Assembly: GCF_964340395.1 (NCBI RefSeq)
Contig: NC_135562.1
Span: 19,911,626-19,975,625 of the forward strand
Direction of reading: 5' to 3'
DNA: 64,000 bases
Origin: Glandiceps talaboti
Lineage: Eukaryota; Hemichordata; Enteropneusta; Spengelidae
This document shows, one piece after another, positions 45,006 to 56,570 of the stretch. A program made the translations under genes and the position numbers. The notes beneath the pieces are model-generated. The model did not search any database, was not told the DNA's origin, and was given only the letters and a program-made list of their open reading frames with translations. Position 1 is the first letter of the stretch, and each line of letters opens with the position of its first letter.

Positions 45006-47648
45006 CGATGCAGCGGGGATTAGCTATGAAAATTGCGAATCCGACTTTTCCCTTTACGACCCTTTAACGGAGGAAACGTCAATGGATACCACTTTTAACT
45101 CGTAAGTACAACAAACATTTTAGTATTTCAGAGAACGAATATTACGTATTACTATTTACATCGTTGTTTTGGTTTGTTATTTTGTTACACTAATATTCGT
45201 ATTAGTGATTCGTCCAGTAGTTGTCCATACACTTATTGTATTATTACTTTTATTTCCTTTCAAAGTTTTTGACGAGACCTAATTATTGCTGTATCTCTTT
45301 CTGACAGTATCTTTGACAATGATGCCTTTTCTGTACGGCAAAGAAAGTACATCGTATTTGAGGAAAATTTTCTGGCGCTGTTTGCTTCGTGTCCGTTGTG
45401 TGGATTTCCTTCAACATCGAAAGTCGATCACAGACAAGGTACACTGGTTGTTATTGATCAACAGTGTGATTACTGCAACTTCAAACGAAACTGGATGAGT
45501 CAACCACTACTCAGGGACACACCTGCCGGTAACATCTTATTGTCGTCATCAATATTGTTTTCTGGCGCATCGCCATCAAAAGTGTTGCGTGTTTTTATCC
45601 ATTGTAACATCGCTGTCATTACTTTGAACACGTTCATGAACCATCAAAGACATTATCTACAGCCTGTCATCAAAGATATGTGGAAAGAGGAGCAAGATGA
45701 ACTACTAGTGTTAATGGGAATGAAAGACAGTATTATCATCGGTGGGGACGGTAGAGCCGACAGTCCCGGACATTGCGCAAAGTTTGGTTCCTACAGTTCC
45801 ATAGAGCTCGACATGAATAAAGTGATTGATATACAGCTTGTTCAGGTGTGTTGTCGATACGAGTTATTATCACTCTTTAACGTGCAGATATGCCAATCAT
45901 CAGAATCTATATTAATTATTATAATGTTTAAAAAATATCAATCACATTTGAAGCTAGTATAACTGTTATTTGTGTGGATGTTAATGTCAAAACTAAATGC
46001 ATAATATATCATATTGCATTGTGTCAATTTACAGTTGAACGAAGTGAAGAGCAGTTATCATATGGAGAAAGAAGGACTGAAGAGGAGCGTGGACAAATTA
46101 CATTCAAATGAACTAAAGTTAGACGTCTTAGTAACTGACAGACATCGGTCCATAGCGAAATATATCAGGGAGGAAATCCCCGAAGCCACACATTACTATG
46201 ACATATGGCACGTTGCAAAAGGTATGATTTCATGATTGAGGTTTTCGCGTTGCTTACTTATGGAATAGATAATTGTAACAATTTAGGCCTTGTTGTTAAC
46301 TGAGGTCTCTAATGAATGAATTTGACTTTGATATGAAATTGTTTATATATCGCAGGTCTTAGGAAAAAACTGGAGGCACTAGCAAAAGAGAAGGATTGTG
46401 AAATCGTTGGTAGATGGACACGGAGCCTTGTAAACCATCTTTACTGGTGCGCTGTTACAACGCCGGATGGAAATGGCGAGGTTATGCTTGCGAAATGGAA
46501 ATCTGTGGAAAATCATGTCCATAATAAACACTGTGGTCATGAGAATCCGTTATTTCCAAGATGTACTCACAAACGCTTAAGAGGGCCTAGGGGCCGAGAG
46601 ACGGAAAAAGTGGCTCAAACAAGGTCAGTATTTCCATTCCGTAAACGTGCCAGCTGTTACAAAAAGCGTACATGTATCGAATAAAACGACTACTGTAACA
46701 ACGATTTCGTTATTTCTACATCAAATTGTTAGGAACAAAGGCGAGTATAAAGCTTAGTATGGTCATCAACGCCAAGAGCTTGTGTAGTGACATCAAGAAA
46801 TTATCACCTCGACATCAGACATACAACGTTGAAGCCTTCCATAAATTGATCCTCCACTTTGCACCCAAGATGATACCGTATTCATACACTGGAATGGAAT
46901 GCAGGTGGGTTTGTAACTTGTGACTATAAGAAAAAGTGTTTTTGCCTGACTAATTGTCTACGCCGATTTTATATTTTGGCTGATAGCAAAATAACTATAC
47001 AGATATTACAAGTACATATATGTAATGATATCGTGATTGTTCTATTATTACATTAATGTCCCCGTTCTATCTTCTTTATTTATAGACTGTTATTGGCAGC
47101 AATGCATTACTACGAAAATAGCGACAAGAAACAAGCTACAAAGAAGAATGGCGATGGCAGATTTGCGATAACATTTCCGAAGTACAAGAAGGGCGGTTAC
47201 GTCGTCAAGAAAGTGAAAGAGAAGAGTACGTTTGGTACGTCATGTGCGGTTATTTTGAAACCAACTGTTAAATGTGTCCTGGCTCTTTGTAATGGTCTGT
47301 CCAGTCTCATCGAAGAGACGCTTATAGTGTAATGAGAATTACAGTACAGTAGACAGTTTTGACTTAACATGGAACAGACGTCGTTTTTTATATATAAATG
47401 TAGCTGTCATCACCCATCAGTGTGACGCATCGTAAATTATTATTTTGAGATAAATCATATTGTCTATGCTATTGTCTTATTTGATAGGTTACGTGACAGC
47501 GTTAACAGACAGACTGGCGGAAGTATGTAGTGGGGAGAAAGTGTTAACTTGTCCAGCTGTAAGAATACCTGCACCATTATGTAGCACTCTGGATCACCCA
47601 AACAAGTATCAAGCTGTCGAGGCGCATTTCTCACGTTTTAAGGATTGA
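43075..47648 (+). pseudogene. Kolobok THAP-DDE transposase gene, 10 exons, two lesions
   Basis: Exons: 43075-43443, 44191-44379, 44571-44670, 44840-45101, 45308-45845, 46035-46221, 46356-46623, 46733-46904, 47086-47234, 47488-47648, all GT-AG and phase-compatible, about 797 codons. Exon 1 encodes a THAP finger (MGKRCIAAGC; CSQHF; SIPDIF). Exon 4 has an Asp run. Exon 5 has a zinc ribbon (CPLCGFP, CDYC) and GGDGRADSPGHCAKFGSYS with the first catalytic Asp. Exon 6 has VLVTDRHRSIAKYI (second Asp) and YYDIWHVAKG. Exon 8 has NVEAFHKLILHFAPK (probable catalytic Glu). Lesions: a TAA at 43204-43206 inside the THAP domain, and one extra base in exon 7 near 46575-46600, after which KKWLKQ is in the other frame. 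The total exon length of 2395 bases is one over a multiple of three, as expected. Confidence 0.88.
44956..45009. repeat. (GAT)n tract coding poly-Asp
   Basis: A GAT/GAC run in exon 4 of the Kolobok transposase gene encodes about 17 consecutive Asp between the THAP and catalytic regions. It is likely unstructured and length-variable. Confidence 0.95.
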
Positions 47649-47844
47649 TCAATTATTGAAACAAATGTATGACGCAACACATGTAAATTTAAAGTGTACT
47701 TTTATTTTCAAGAAAGTGTGAACGTGTGTATCGTTAATTGAAAGGTTAAAAAGCTACCATATTTCACGTTAAAATAGAGACGAAAACATTTGTTTGACTC
47801 GAAAATTACAGCTTGTGTTTTTGTTTGGAATATAAACCGCGATA

Positions 47845-48866
47845 CTACTCGAGGGATGGGTATTGGAAGCCTGTATAATTAATCGATGGAAAGCTGTCTC
47901 TGATTCCCAACACCATCTAACGAATTGCCTGTAGGCTATTTATCTGTACCTCCTGTGAAAAAAACGAACAAAAATAGAATCAGTCTGTATAAAAGAAAAT
48001 GTTATCAGTTTTGCAATGATATGCTCTTTATATTTGACGATATTTATGATTAAAGTAATGTTAGTAGATACATACTCGCTTGTGTTCTCTTCTTGTCTTG
48101 ATCCATATTGTTGTCTGTATTGAAAGTATGCAGTCTGGAGAACCCATTCGTTCAAACAGACGGGAATGAAACCGGGGTGATCTGTGATGCAATTGGTTTC
48201 AGCATCCAATTCGTCCATTTTCTTCTTAACGTCATCAATTTCACAACAACAGATACTGTCTACTTGTTTCAACATCTCCTGACATTGAGTACAGGAACAC
48301 CTGTAATAAGGATTTTTGAATCACACTATTCAAATCATTAGCAATTACGGCATCACCTAATTGTATTGCTTGCACATTTCATAGACGTGACAATAATATT
48401 TGAAAGTTTTAAATTAAGGAAACAAAACAATGTCAGCCATTTATTGTCAAATATAGACATCATATGCAGGTGATGCTTATACTAGAGATTTCTAAAAACA
48501 CAAACATAGAAAACACAGAAAAAACGACGATTTTTGCACAATTATAGATGACAAAAGATACCAAATTATTAGTTGCACTTGTTTTCGTTTAATTAGTGAC
48601 ACATATCGTTACTATAGGTCACACATAGAAATATTTACAAGAATCACGCATATTAATTATACCCACCAATTGATGTTTCCAACACGATCGTCAGCGTCAT
48701 TCTCATCTGGATCGCTGACACTTTCGTTTGCACTGCTATCACAAGGTTCATACATGTATGGTTCAATTGGTCCATCAAACATGCCAAATCCGTCGTCAAA
48801 AGTAGAATCATCGCTGTCAGACGAATTTTGACGGCTTTCAAAATCGGAAGAGCTACTGTCTGCCAT
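47845..48866 (-). pseudogene. P2X7 C-terminal-domain-like protein encoded by the Kolobok element
   Basis: Three minus-strand exons: 48866-48667, 48300-48076 and 47952-47845. Exon 1 is acidic and Ser-rich (MADSSSSDFESRQNSS; IEPYMYEPCD) and ends GNINW. The junction gives NWCSCTQCQEMLKQVDSICC. Exon 2 continues CEIDDVKKKMDELDAETNCI, TDHPGFIPVCLNEWVLQTAY, FQYRQQYG. Exon 3 holds IAYRQFVRWCW and, in a shifted frame, IRDSFPSINYTGFQYP. The Cys clusters, CITxHPGFxxVCL and RQFxxWxW are hallmarks of the P2X7 cytoplasmic ballast domain, also found as stand-alone proteins. No channel part is present. Exon 3 has a TAA at 47942-47940 and a frame break after RWCW, so the C-terminus is damaged. Its 3' end lies 197 bases from the transposase stop, convergent. 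Confidence 0.85.
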
Positions 48867-49077
48867 TGTCTTCTATTGCTTATGACGTCACAGGTGAGAA
48901 CAATAGACAGGTCAGCGTACGTTAGGGCTTCGCGGCCAGGATTTGGTCGGCAGATTTTACTCTCTTTTTCTCGCTTGGCGTACATTTTTGGCAAGTTAGC
49001 ATCGCATGTTCTCTTTAAGAGACGTATAAAGGACAGTTTTGACGTTTGTGGTATGGGGCATTTTGAATCACCTTTAA

Positions 49078-49500
49078 GAATACATACTTCAATTCCAATA
49101 TAATTCAGTACACACGTTAACCATAACAATTGCATATGTCCTGTAAAACTTGTTGGTGTACCTTTCAATGTTAATGAATAATTTGCATAATTAGGCTATA
49201 TCTTACGACTACATGCTTCAATTTCAATACAATTCAGTACATACATTAACCATAACAAATTGTGTATGTCCTATAAAGTTAGTTGAAACACCTTACAGTG
49301 TTAATGAATAATTTGTATAATTAATGATTTTCTGTAATTAGGCTATATCTTAAGACTGCATTAAGCAGTATCATACACTCTTACATACATTAACCTAAGA
49401 AAGCACGCTGGTCTAAAAAACAAAGCCTGTTACCATAGGTTTTTTTTAGTTTAATGAGTTATTTGCATAATTAGCGATTCCCTTACGGGAGGCATTCAGT
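49078..49500. mobile_element. Right part of the interrupted pearl-like element
   Basis: Resumes the 147-base units (AGAATACATACTTCAATTCC on; further unit starts near 49187 and 49335) and ends with CCCTTACGGGAGGCATTCAG, complementary to the CTCCCGTAAGGG end at 42150. Together with 42139-42834 it forms one element of about 1.1 kb before the Kolobok insertion. Confidence 0.72.
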
Positions 49501-51400
49501 TTAAATCTGGTGTATGCTTGATTGTGATATGGCCGACAATTATTGTCTTTTGTGGTTGGACCTGTTACCTGTTTACTCATAATATTTGTGTAGATATTTT
49601 ATTTCCTCAACATCTTCTTTTACTGTTACTTTTCTCTTGGTTTCTATAACTTGGAGAGTCTTCAATATAAAATCCTTTTCAAACGTCTCCATGCAGGTCT
49701 TCCTTGGCCAACGAAATTTGCCACATATTTATTCAAGGAAAACAGCCTCCACCATGTTTGTAGTATCATTAACTGATGTTATTTTACCAATATATGGTCC
49801 ACTGTAGTTCCGTTGCTACCGGTGTGTCATCATTTTCACGGTCGCCATCGAAATCCCCAGGTTGCCTGCAAGTAGAAAGATGAGTTCACTCGGAACAATG
49901 TCACTGCTGTCGTCGTAGTTGCTCCCTCCAACTTATGTCTTCGACTAGCTTCATTTATTTCTTCTAGAGTAAAAACCTTCAAATTCAGTGTCACAGTCAG
50001 GCTCATTAATGATATTATGTAAAATTTCATTGGGACTGACTGCGGATGTATCGTTGTTGCTGTTAGACTTTTCTGCAACACAGCAGAAAGTATGTGTCCA
50101 TGTAACTTTTCTTTGTGTGAAATTGTTTCCTCATTTTCTCTTTGCAGAAACTGTGCTTGACTTTGTTCTCGCTGTGTTGATCGAGGTACATAAAACAAAG
50201 TTCTAAACTCCAATCCTGAGTTGCTCCTTGGTTAGTAGTATTTGCAAGTGGGCAGCTGCATTACTGGATCGAGGTACGGAAAACAAAATTCTAATCTCCT
50301 AGTTGTTCCTTGGCTATTTGTAAGTGTTTGGGCAACAGTATTACTGGAACTATAGCTACGTGTTGGCTGTATATTTATACCTGTAGATGTAGATGCAGCT
50401 GACAATTGGTTTGCTTCAAAACTAGATGCTTAGATGGCCCTTTTCTTCTGCAGATGACATGATCCAAATTAAATCATGGGATCATGAACACTGAACAGAC
50501 CCACTGCATGCATGTACTATACACTTTTGTATGTCTTTAGACTTTAGGCATGTGCACGCTAAAGTAGCTTTCCTGCTTCCGGGTCAATCAAATTTGTCAT
50601 CCCTAGCATACTTGTTAGTATAGAATCTGAAGAAAAGTTGCATGATTGAAATATGACGTTGGGTATGACTGTTCGTGATGATGTTGAATTGACGATCACC
50701 ATCCTAAGGGGTACCAATAACTTCAGCTATGGACACTAGTTTGGTAGTAGCCGATCGGATTATCATATATCGCTTTAAAGAGTTTGACTATCATAACAGA
50801 ACTGACATATCAATTGATGTCCCCGTCTTGTCATTTGAGTTGACTTGTCAATTACATCAGGCTGTTTGCTACACTGTGTGCAATGTGGCTCTACTGTATA
50901 GATTGCAACAAAGCATGAATTTCAACACAGAAATCCAGAACAAAAGTTTTTGATGTGTACCAGTAATAAAGGCGAGACTTCTGAAACATTATACAGGTTA
51001 AAAGAAACATTTTTTTCTTTTACACAAAAGCTAAGGGAACTCAGGCATTCTCAAAAACTTGCCAAGACCTGTATATGGCAGCCATCACTCATCAGTCTTT
51101 CTCACGCTGACGTCCATGCCACTAACGTCGGTCAAAAATTTGGAATGTCGTTATTTTTAGTAGTCATGATCTCGCGTGAAAATCTTACGTCCACCCAAAT
51201 TTAACAATAGTTTAACTTACGATAACCCGTAGTTGTTGATCGTGTGACTAGGAAAAAGTAAGTTGGTGAAAATATCAATATCTCTTATCGTCACTATTAT
51301 TTGTTGTCTTAAAAAATAGCCCATTATACAAGTTAACTCCCCTTGACAGACGACAGCAAAACCAGTATGCCGCCATTTCTCTTGAACTTTTGAGCTGCTC
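49501..51400. other. Mostly unassigned; possible acidic coding remnants
   Basis: On the minus strand about 50060-49880 reads NDTSAVSPNEILHNIINEPD then CDTEFEGF in one frame, with a stop soon after; it resembles an acidic TE N-terminus. On + 50729-50953 reads RIIIYRFKEFDYHNRTDISI, with no known domain, and a frame at 50950-51204 follows. None could be tied to a gene. Confidence 0.3.
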
Positions 51401-51602
51401 ATGTGACGTACATGTAGGCGTAGGCGTCACATGACTTGTTTACGAAACTCTTTAATGCATATTTAACTCTCACAAGAAATCCGTTAGTGAGCAGGCGTGT
51501 CATAATACGGACATACGTAAGAATTTGATAGACAAAATCAGACGCGGGAAACAAATTCTCTATCATAAGATAGACAACATGACATAATTCTCTTACCTTG
51601 CA

Positions 51603-51890
51603 TCGGGCATGCTTCCTTGTTTGCATGCCATCTAGGCCGTCGCTGTCAATTTCACTATCATAATCATCGGTAAAATCTGCTTATTTGTGCAGCCTGTACT
51701 ATTCTATTCTGTTGTCTATGAATATCAACATGGATTCATATGTTGTGACCTAGGAATTTGGCAAAAGTTATATCCAGCTCATTACCATATAAGTTTAGGA
51801 TTTGGCACATGGTTGTGACATGTTTTCTCGTTTGTGTCGATTGCAGTTTCAGGGTTGGATGCTCCACATTCATTGGTGCATGACCTCAGG
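51603..51890 (-). pseudogene. Tyrosine-recombinase-like C-terminus and a short downstream exon
   Basis: The minus strand 51890-51690 reads GHAPMNVEHPTLKLQSTQTR, KHVTTMCQILNLYGNELDIT, FAKFLGHN, a stop, then DIHRQQNRIVQAAQISRF. RKHVxT...LGH resembles the R...H..T...LGH core of tyrosine recombinases, and the spacing matches a repeated invertebrate TE protein; the Tyr of the usual H-x-x-Y-Y is replaced by His. A following frame (DYDSEIDSDGLDGMQTRKHA then RCK) ends at a good donor AAG|GTAAGA. It is a decayed, 3'-terminal fragment. Confidence 0.45.
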
Positions 51891-52009
51891 CAATCTGTAC
51901 ACTGATAATATTGGCACTTCACACTATTGGGATAAGCGAAGAAATATATAGGTTTTCAGTGACTCCAACGCTGTCTCGTTTCTCTACCCTTAATTTCATA
52001 CTTTTGTAG

Positions 52010-53200
52010 TATGTTGGTGTTAGGAAAATTTAAGTAATACTTTGCCTCCATTTTTCCCTCTGGTTTCAATTCTTGTGTGAAATATTGCATTATAGAAACC
52101 TCCTGTTATCCCTAACCTCTGCATTTTTAGAAATAAACTTTTCCTCCAAACAGAATCAAATGTTTTTTTAAAGTGTACAAATGCTACATACAGACAATTT
52201 TAATTCTTTTTCACCTTTTCACGAAAAGTTCATCGATTGCAGTCTTCAATAAGTACACACAAGTATTCTAAAACCAAACTGGTAGTGAGAGAAAAGATTG
52301 TTATCTTCCAAATACTTTATGAGACGTTTATATAGAATAGATGTAACCAGTTTCGATAAACAACTTGAAAGAGCAATTGCTCTATAATTATTAGGATCAG
52401 ATTTATCCCCTGATTTGGGAAGTTGAACCAATAATGTTGGTTTCCAAAAATCTGGAAAATTACTACTTTCTAAAATGTGATTGAACAACTTGAGTATACT
52501 ACTTAAACAAAACCTACAACCAGCTTTAATCATTACATTTAATATTAAGTCGTCACTTGGTGCTTTTGTATTTTTCAATCCATAACAGCTACCAAAACTT
52601 CTGATTGTTCAATTGGTACGTTAAGATATTCAATCTCCTTAATAGTATTTTAATATAGTACTGAGGTACTGTAGTATACACTACATCATCATTTGGAATA
52701 AAATCTTCAAGAAGACCAAGTGTGCTATTTAAATCACCCAAGATAACTGTATCACCAACTGAAGAATATCTACATATTTCACTCTCCAATATATCAAAAT
52801 AATCATTCTTAACAAGTATGTTAGGATTTTCAGGTGGAATGTAGACACAAGAAAGATAGTAAATCCTTCACCAAAGAAAAGAACCGTTTATCAAGCTTAC
52901 ACCATAAAAAATCTGATACACTAGATTTGAGCTTTATTATTCCCTTTTTCAAAAAAGATTTCAACATAACAGCTCAGCTCGACCCTTTTCTTAACATTAC
53001 AATTTCTTTCAGATCTAAAAACACTAACATTCAACATGAAAAAAAAACTTGTTAAGGTTGTAACCATATTAATTGCAAACATACTGCTAAGTCCATGAAC
53101 ATTCCAAGAACAAACACTAATATTACTTTGATTACAAACTACTGATTTCCTGATTTTATGAAACTTGGGTTGGGTCTTATCGGCAAAATGACACACCTTA
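52010..53200 (-). pseudogene. LINE ORF2 remnant: endonuclease to RT
   Basis: In minus-strand order: SNISVCSWNVHGLSS (53140 on, start of an APE-type endonuclease), then ILESEICRYSSVGDTVILGD with LNSTLG (52790 on, the GD.N motif). RT follows: NTKAPSDDLILNVMIKAGCR, TLLVQLPKSGDKSDPNNYRA, IALSSCLSKLVTSILYKRLI, NLFSHYQFGFR (to 52270), and in another frame VHFKKTFDSVWRKSLFLKMQ (about 52190-52110). Frames are broken in several places and the FADD box was not found, so the element is both 3' incomplete and decayed. Confidence 0.78.
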
Positions 53201-53380
53201 ACAAGTACTTTGGTAATACACGGGTTTTTTTTGCAAAAAGAGATCAAATACTTTGTATCTAATATCCAGATCATAAAAATTGTGCTAAACAGAAAAACGA
53301 CAAATTAAACCTTGTATCACTGAAAAACCTTATAATTCAAAACTGACATTACAGTTATATTATCTATTTATCACATATGC

Positions 53381-53660
53381 TTAAAAAATGAGCAGCCCTT
53401 CCATATGCTGTAAACTGAGGTGAACTATGTATGTCATTCCTGTGAAGTGACTCATCATAATGCCCCCATATACTGACTGTTGTCTAAATCTACTATCATT
53501 TAATACATTGCTATCAAAGCCACCATTGTAATTGTAATATGTATCATTACCTAATATATTATTAGGTCCATTCCTAAAGTACATGGAACTATTACCAGCA
53601 CTATCTGTGCTACAATTGCTTCCTGTAGTATCATCAGACCCATATACTAGTACCTATGAT
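53381..53660 (-). pseudogene. Possible ORF1-like or unknown frame upstream of the LINE
   Basis: The minus strand reads GSDDTTGSNCSTDSAGNSSM then YFRNGPNNILGNDTYYNYNG and GFDSNVLNDSRFRQQSVYGG. It is polar, Asn/Ser-rich, and lies upstream of the endonuclease on the same strand, a place where ORF1 would lie. No zinc knuckle or RRM is visible. Confidence 0.3.
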
Positions 53661-54326
53661 ATCTATTACCAAATATCACCAGCACCACAGACAAGCTAGA
53701 AAAAATGTATGCAAGCATTCTATCAGTATCCTACCTGGACTAACGCTCAAGTTAACATGTATATATACCAGGTATATGGTCTGTATATATATATATCTGG
53801 CATCTTCATGACGTGTCTCATTAGTTAATGATGAGTGTTCCATTCTGCACACTTGGTATGATTGTAATACTATCTCAATGGCTTGCCTTGTAATCTAATT
53901 TCATTTGTCCATCTTTGACAGACGTTTCAAATATGAAGTCTTTGTCATCTTGATGTTTACAATCGATTTTTTTTTGTACTGAAATCAACTGGTAAGAGGT
54001 TGATTATACATGTATGTCAATTGGTCTGCACTTTAGCCGTGAAAAAAAATTGTGTGGTTTCAATTACATTCAATTTTAAAATAGGTGGGGTAGATAGGAT
54101 TTTTTATTTTATTTTATTAGGCTGCTTTCACAAAAACTTGTTGGGGGGGGGAGATTTTAGAGGGGGGGGGAATTGAAAATATATGGATATATAGTGTGTG
54201 TGTGGGGGGGGGGGGGGTACCTGAAAAAATGTTATGGGTTGTAGAGGGGTACCTGAAAGTAAATTGACATCATGACTTTTCAAACATGGGAAAATAAGCT
54301 TTTTAAAATGTTGGTCTTCCTTTTTC

Positions 54327-54329
<3 letters not shown>

Positions 54330-54370
<41 letters not shown>

Positions 54371-54405
54371 ACAAAAACAAAAAAACAACAACAACAACAG
54401 CTACA
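54330..54405. repeat. (CAA)n tract
   Basis: CAACAA repeats with AAAACAAA interruptions. The long poly-Leu frame on the opposite strand is an artefact. Confidence 0.95.
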
Positions 54406-55518
54406 AACAACAGTTGCTCACAAGTTAGTAAAATGAAAAACAAAAACAGTCAAATTTTAATTTTCTTTTAATAAACTGTTAATGTAATGATAAATTGAAA
54501 TGGGCGAATTGAGTGGTACAGATTGTTTTTTGTCTGAAAATACCAGTGTCTTTCATGTACACTACTATCTACTGAAATTTGGTTCATTTAATGTGTGAAA
54601 TTACCTTTACACTGTACTGAAAATATTCTTTGTGACATGACTGTGTTTTGGTTTGTGGTTATCACAAGGATATGTAACTTTTTCATGTAAATTCTTACTT
54701 GTATTAAATGACAGACAAATATGAGAGACAACATTTTACATTTGCAGCTCTTGGAAGTTAAAAAAAAAAGACTTGGAAAAGGTTCATCTCAGCCTGCCAT
54801 CAAAATGTGAAAGATGCACCTGCACTAAAACATACTTGACAAGTATCAAAAACTTCTGTGCAAGGTATTTTTTCACCCTATAGATATGACTATAATTTTC
54901 AACATAAACTTCTAATAACACATTCTAAATATTTCCTAAAATTAGCATATTGGCAACGTCTGCTACATGTGAAACAGAAGACAATATCTCACAAGCTGAG
55001 TTAACAGAGAAAAAGTAAAATAAGTTTTTTTGCACATACTTTTCAACTTTGCATGAATATATACTATTACTTGTAAATATAAAGATAAATAAATAAACTT
55101 TGACATAACTCTCAATATAAAGTTACCCTAAAGATATATGGCAGGAATGAGGTAGTGAACTGAAACAATATGAGCAAATACTCCAATATAGTCTTAATAC
55201 ACATTTCCATACAGTAGTGTTTGCACAAACTGTGGAATTCTTTTGGAATGCTTAAAACATATCTCTGTAAAACATATCTGAATATATAAATATTTGAAGC
55301 AGCACTTAATAATAATAATAATAATAATAATACACAAACATACTCATTCAAAAAATTAACAAATAAATTATCTTTTCATGTCAATATTACACTAGGCATT
55401 GTCAGTCATAAATCATCATCAACATCATTCAAATCATCATCATCCAAATCGTCATCTTCTTCCTCCTCTTCTAAAAGATTACAAAGGAAAGACTGATATT
55501 CCACTTGATCTACTTGAT

Positions 55519-55557
55519 TTATGTTTGAAAGGGTTCTCCTCCTTTTTCTTCTTCTTC

Positions 55558-55596
<39 letters not shown>

Positions 55597-56169
55597 TTCA
55601 TATTCTTCTTCATCATCATCATCTTCATCATCTTCATATTTTTCTTCTTCATCATCATCATCATCATCATCTTCATATTTTTCTTCTTCTTCTTCATCAT
55701 CATCATCATCATCACCACCATCTTCATATTTTTCTTCTTCATCATCATCATCATCATCATCATCTTCATATTCTTCTTCATGATCATCATCTTTTTTAGC
55801 ACTACCTTCACCTACGCTATCTTTTAATGGTATACCATCATCATCACTGTCACAACCATGGGAATCATTTTCATCATCTGTGGTGTTATCATCATCTTTC
55901 TTTCTTATCCTCTCTCTTTCAATCAGAAGGACTAAAAACTGCTCAAACTGTATTTTGGCTTCATCAATAAAGCACTCAGTGGCCAGTAGATACTCGATCC
56001 CTCTCTTATGCAACTTTGTCTTCACCATTAACCCTTCCAAACATATATCAAGCAGATCAAGCTTAATGCCAGACTCTACATTGTATTGTTGCAAGGTATT
56101 TAACACAATCTTTTTGATGACATCTTTGTTTTTTACCACTCTGTCAAGCAGCCTGGTTGCCTGCCGCAT
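55519..56169 (-). CDS. Acidic-repeat protein in the PIF-type element
   Basis: 216 codons. Residues about 1-95 have normal helical sequence (MRQATRLLDRVVKNKDVIKK, LDLLDICLEGLMVKTKLHKR, IEYLLATECFIDEAKIQFEQ). The rest is Asp/Glu runs separated by EEKYEDD-type units, produced by GAT/GAA-rich repeats at 55560-55790. It resembles acidic second proteins of DNA transposons or histone-chaperone-like tails, but no family is recognised. It could continue from the frame at 56193-56570. Confidence 0.5.
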
Positions 56170-56192
56170 TTCTACCCACTTCTTGTTTTATA

Positions 56193-56570
56193 TTACTTTC
56201 TGTCGCTGTTCTTTCTTTCTTCTCCTTCTTCTCTCCTTCTCTGCCATGTGTACTTGTTGGTGTATGAATCGTTTAGCAAGCACTTTGCCGTATGGTTTAC
56301 TTTATTTTCTATTGTCTCTGTTGTGGCTTTCAATGTAGACAACTTTGTCAGTTTATCATCAATAAACTGACATTCTTTTCCAGACCATTTTAATAAGTGG
56401 TGGTTGTCATGATCAAACAGCTGCAATCGTCTGGTCTCCAATCTCTCAATCGCTGCCTTAGTTTTCATCACTGTCTCCCCTACTGCTGCTGCTGTTTGTT
56501 CAGCTTGCTTAACATCCCCGAGTTGGGCTTGGCCGGATGTTACTGTAATATCTCACATTTTGGGCCACAC
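56193..56570 (-). CDS. Helical Lys-rich ORF upstream of the acidic ORF
   Basis: The minus strand reads MMKTKAAIERLETRRLQLFD, NHHLLKWSGKECQFIDDKLT and NHTAKCLLNDSYTNKYTWQR, then RREEGEERKNSDRK and a stop at 56193; an upstream extension gives QLGDVKQAEQTAAAVGET. The predicted coiled coil with Trp/Cys is compatible with a Myb/SANT-like or structural protein, as in the second ORF of Harbinger elements, but the motif is too weak for a firm call. Confidence 0.4.

Larger units (their letters stand above)
42835..49073 (+). mobile_element. Kolobok-type DNA transposon, near-complete, 6239 bp
   Basis: The perfect 16-base terminal inverted repeats are AGGTGATTCAAAATGC (42835-42850) and GCATTTTGAATCACCT (49058-49073). 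TTAA at 42831-42834 and 49074-49077 is the target duplication; the unoccupied site (TATATCTTAAGAATACATAC) exists in the neighbouring repeat unit at 42530. TTAA duplication, ends beginning AGG and a THAP-DDE transposase are together diagnostic of the Kolobok superfamily (TTAA-AGG ends also mark the Xenopus T2 MITEs linked to it). Inside are a transposase gene on + and a convergent minus-strand gene for a P2X7 C-terminal-domain-like protein. Identical ends and few lesions suggest fairly recent activity. Confidence 0.9.

Noticed and set aside
47845-48866. A full P2X receptor gene
   Set aside because: No transmembrane or ectodomain coding sequence lies on either side; only the cytoplasmic-type Cys-rich domain is present within the transposon ends.
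42835-49073. piggyBac assignment from the TTAA duplication
   Set aside because: The transposase has a THAP finger and GDGRADSPGH/TDRH motifs, not the piggyBac DDE or GGVDxxD signature.
55399-55827. Plus-strand poly-Ile/Phe and poly-His frames
   Set aside because: Antisense of the GAT/GAA repeats of the acidic minus-strand ORF.
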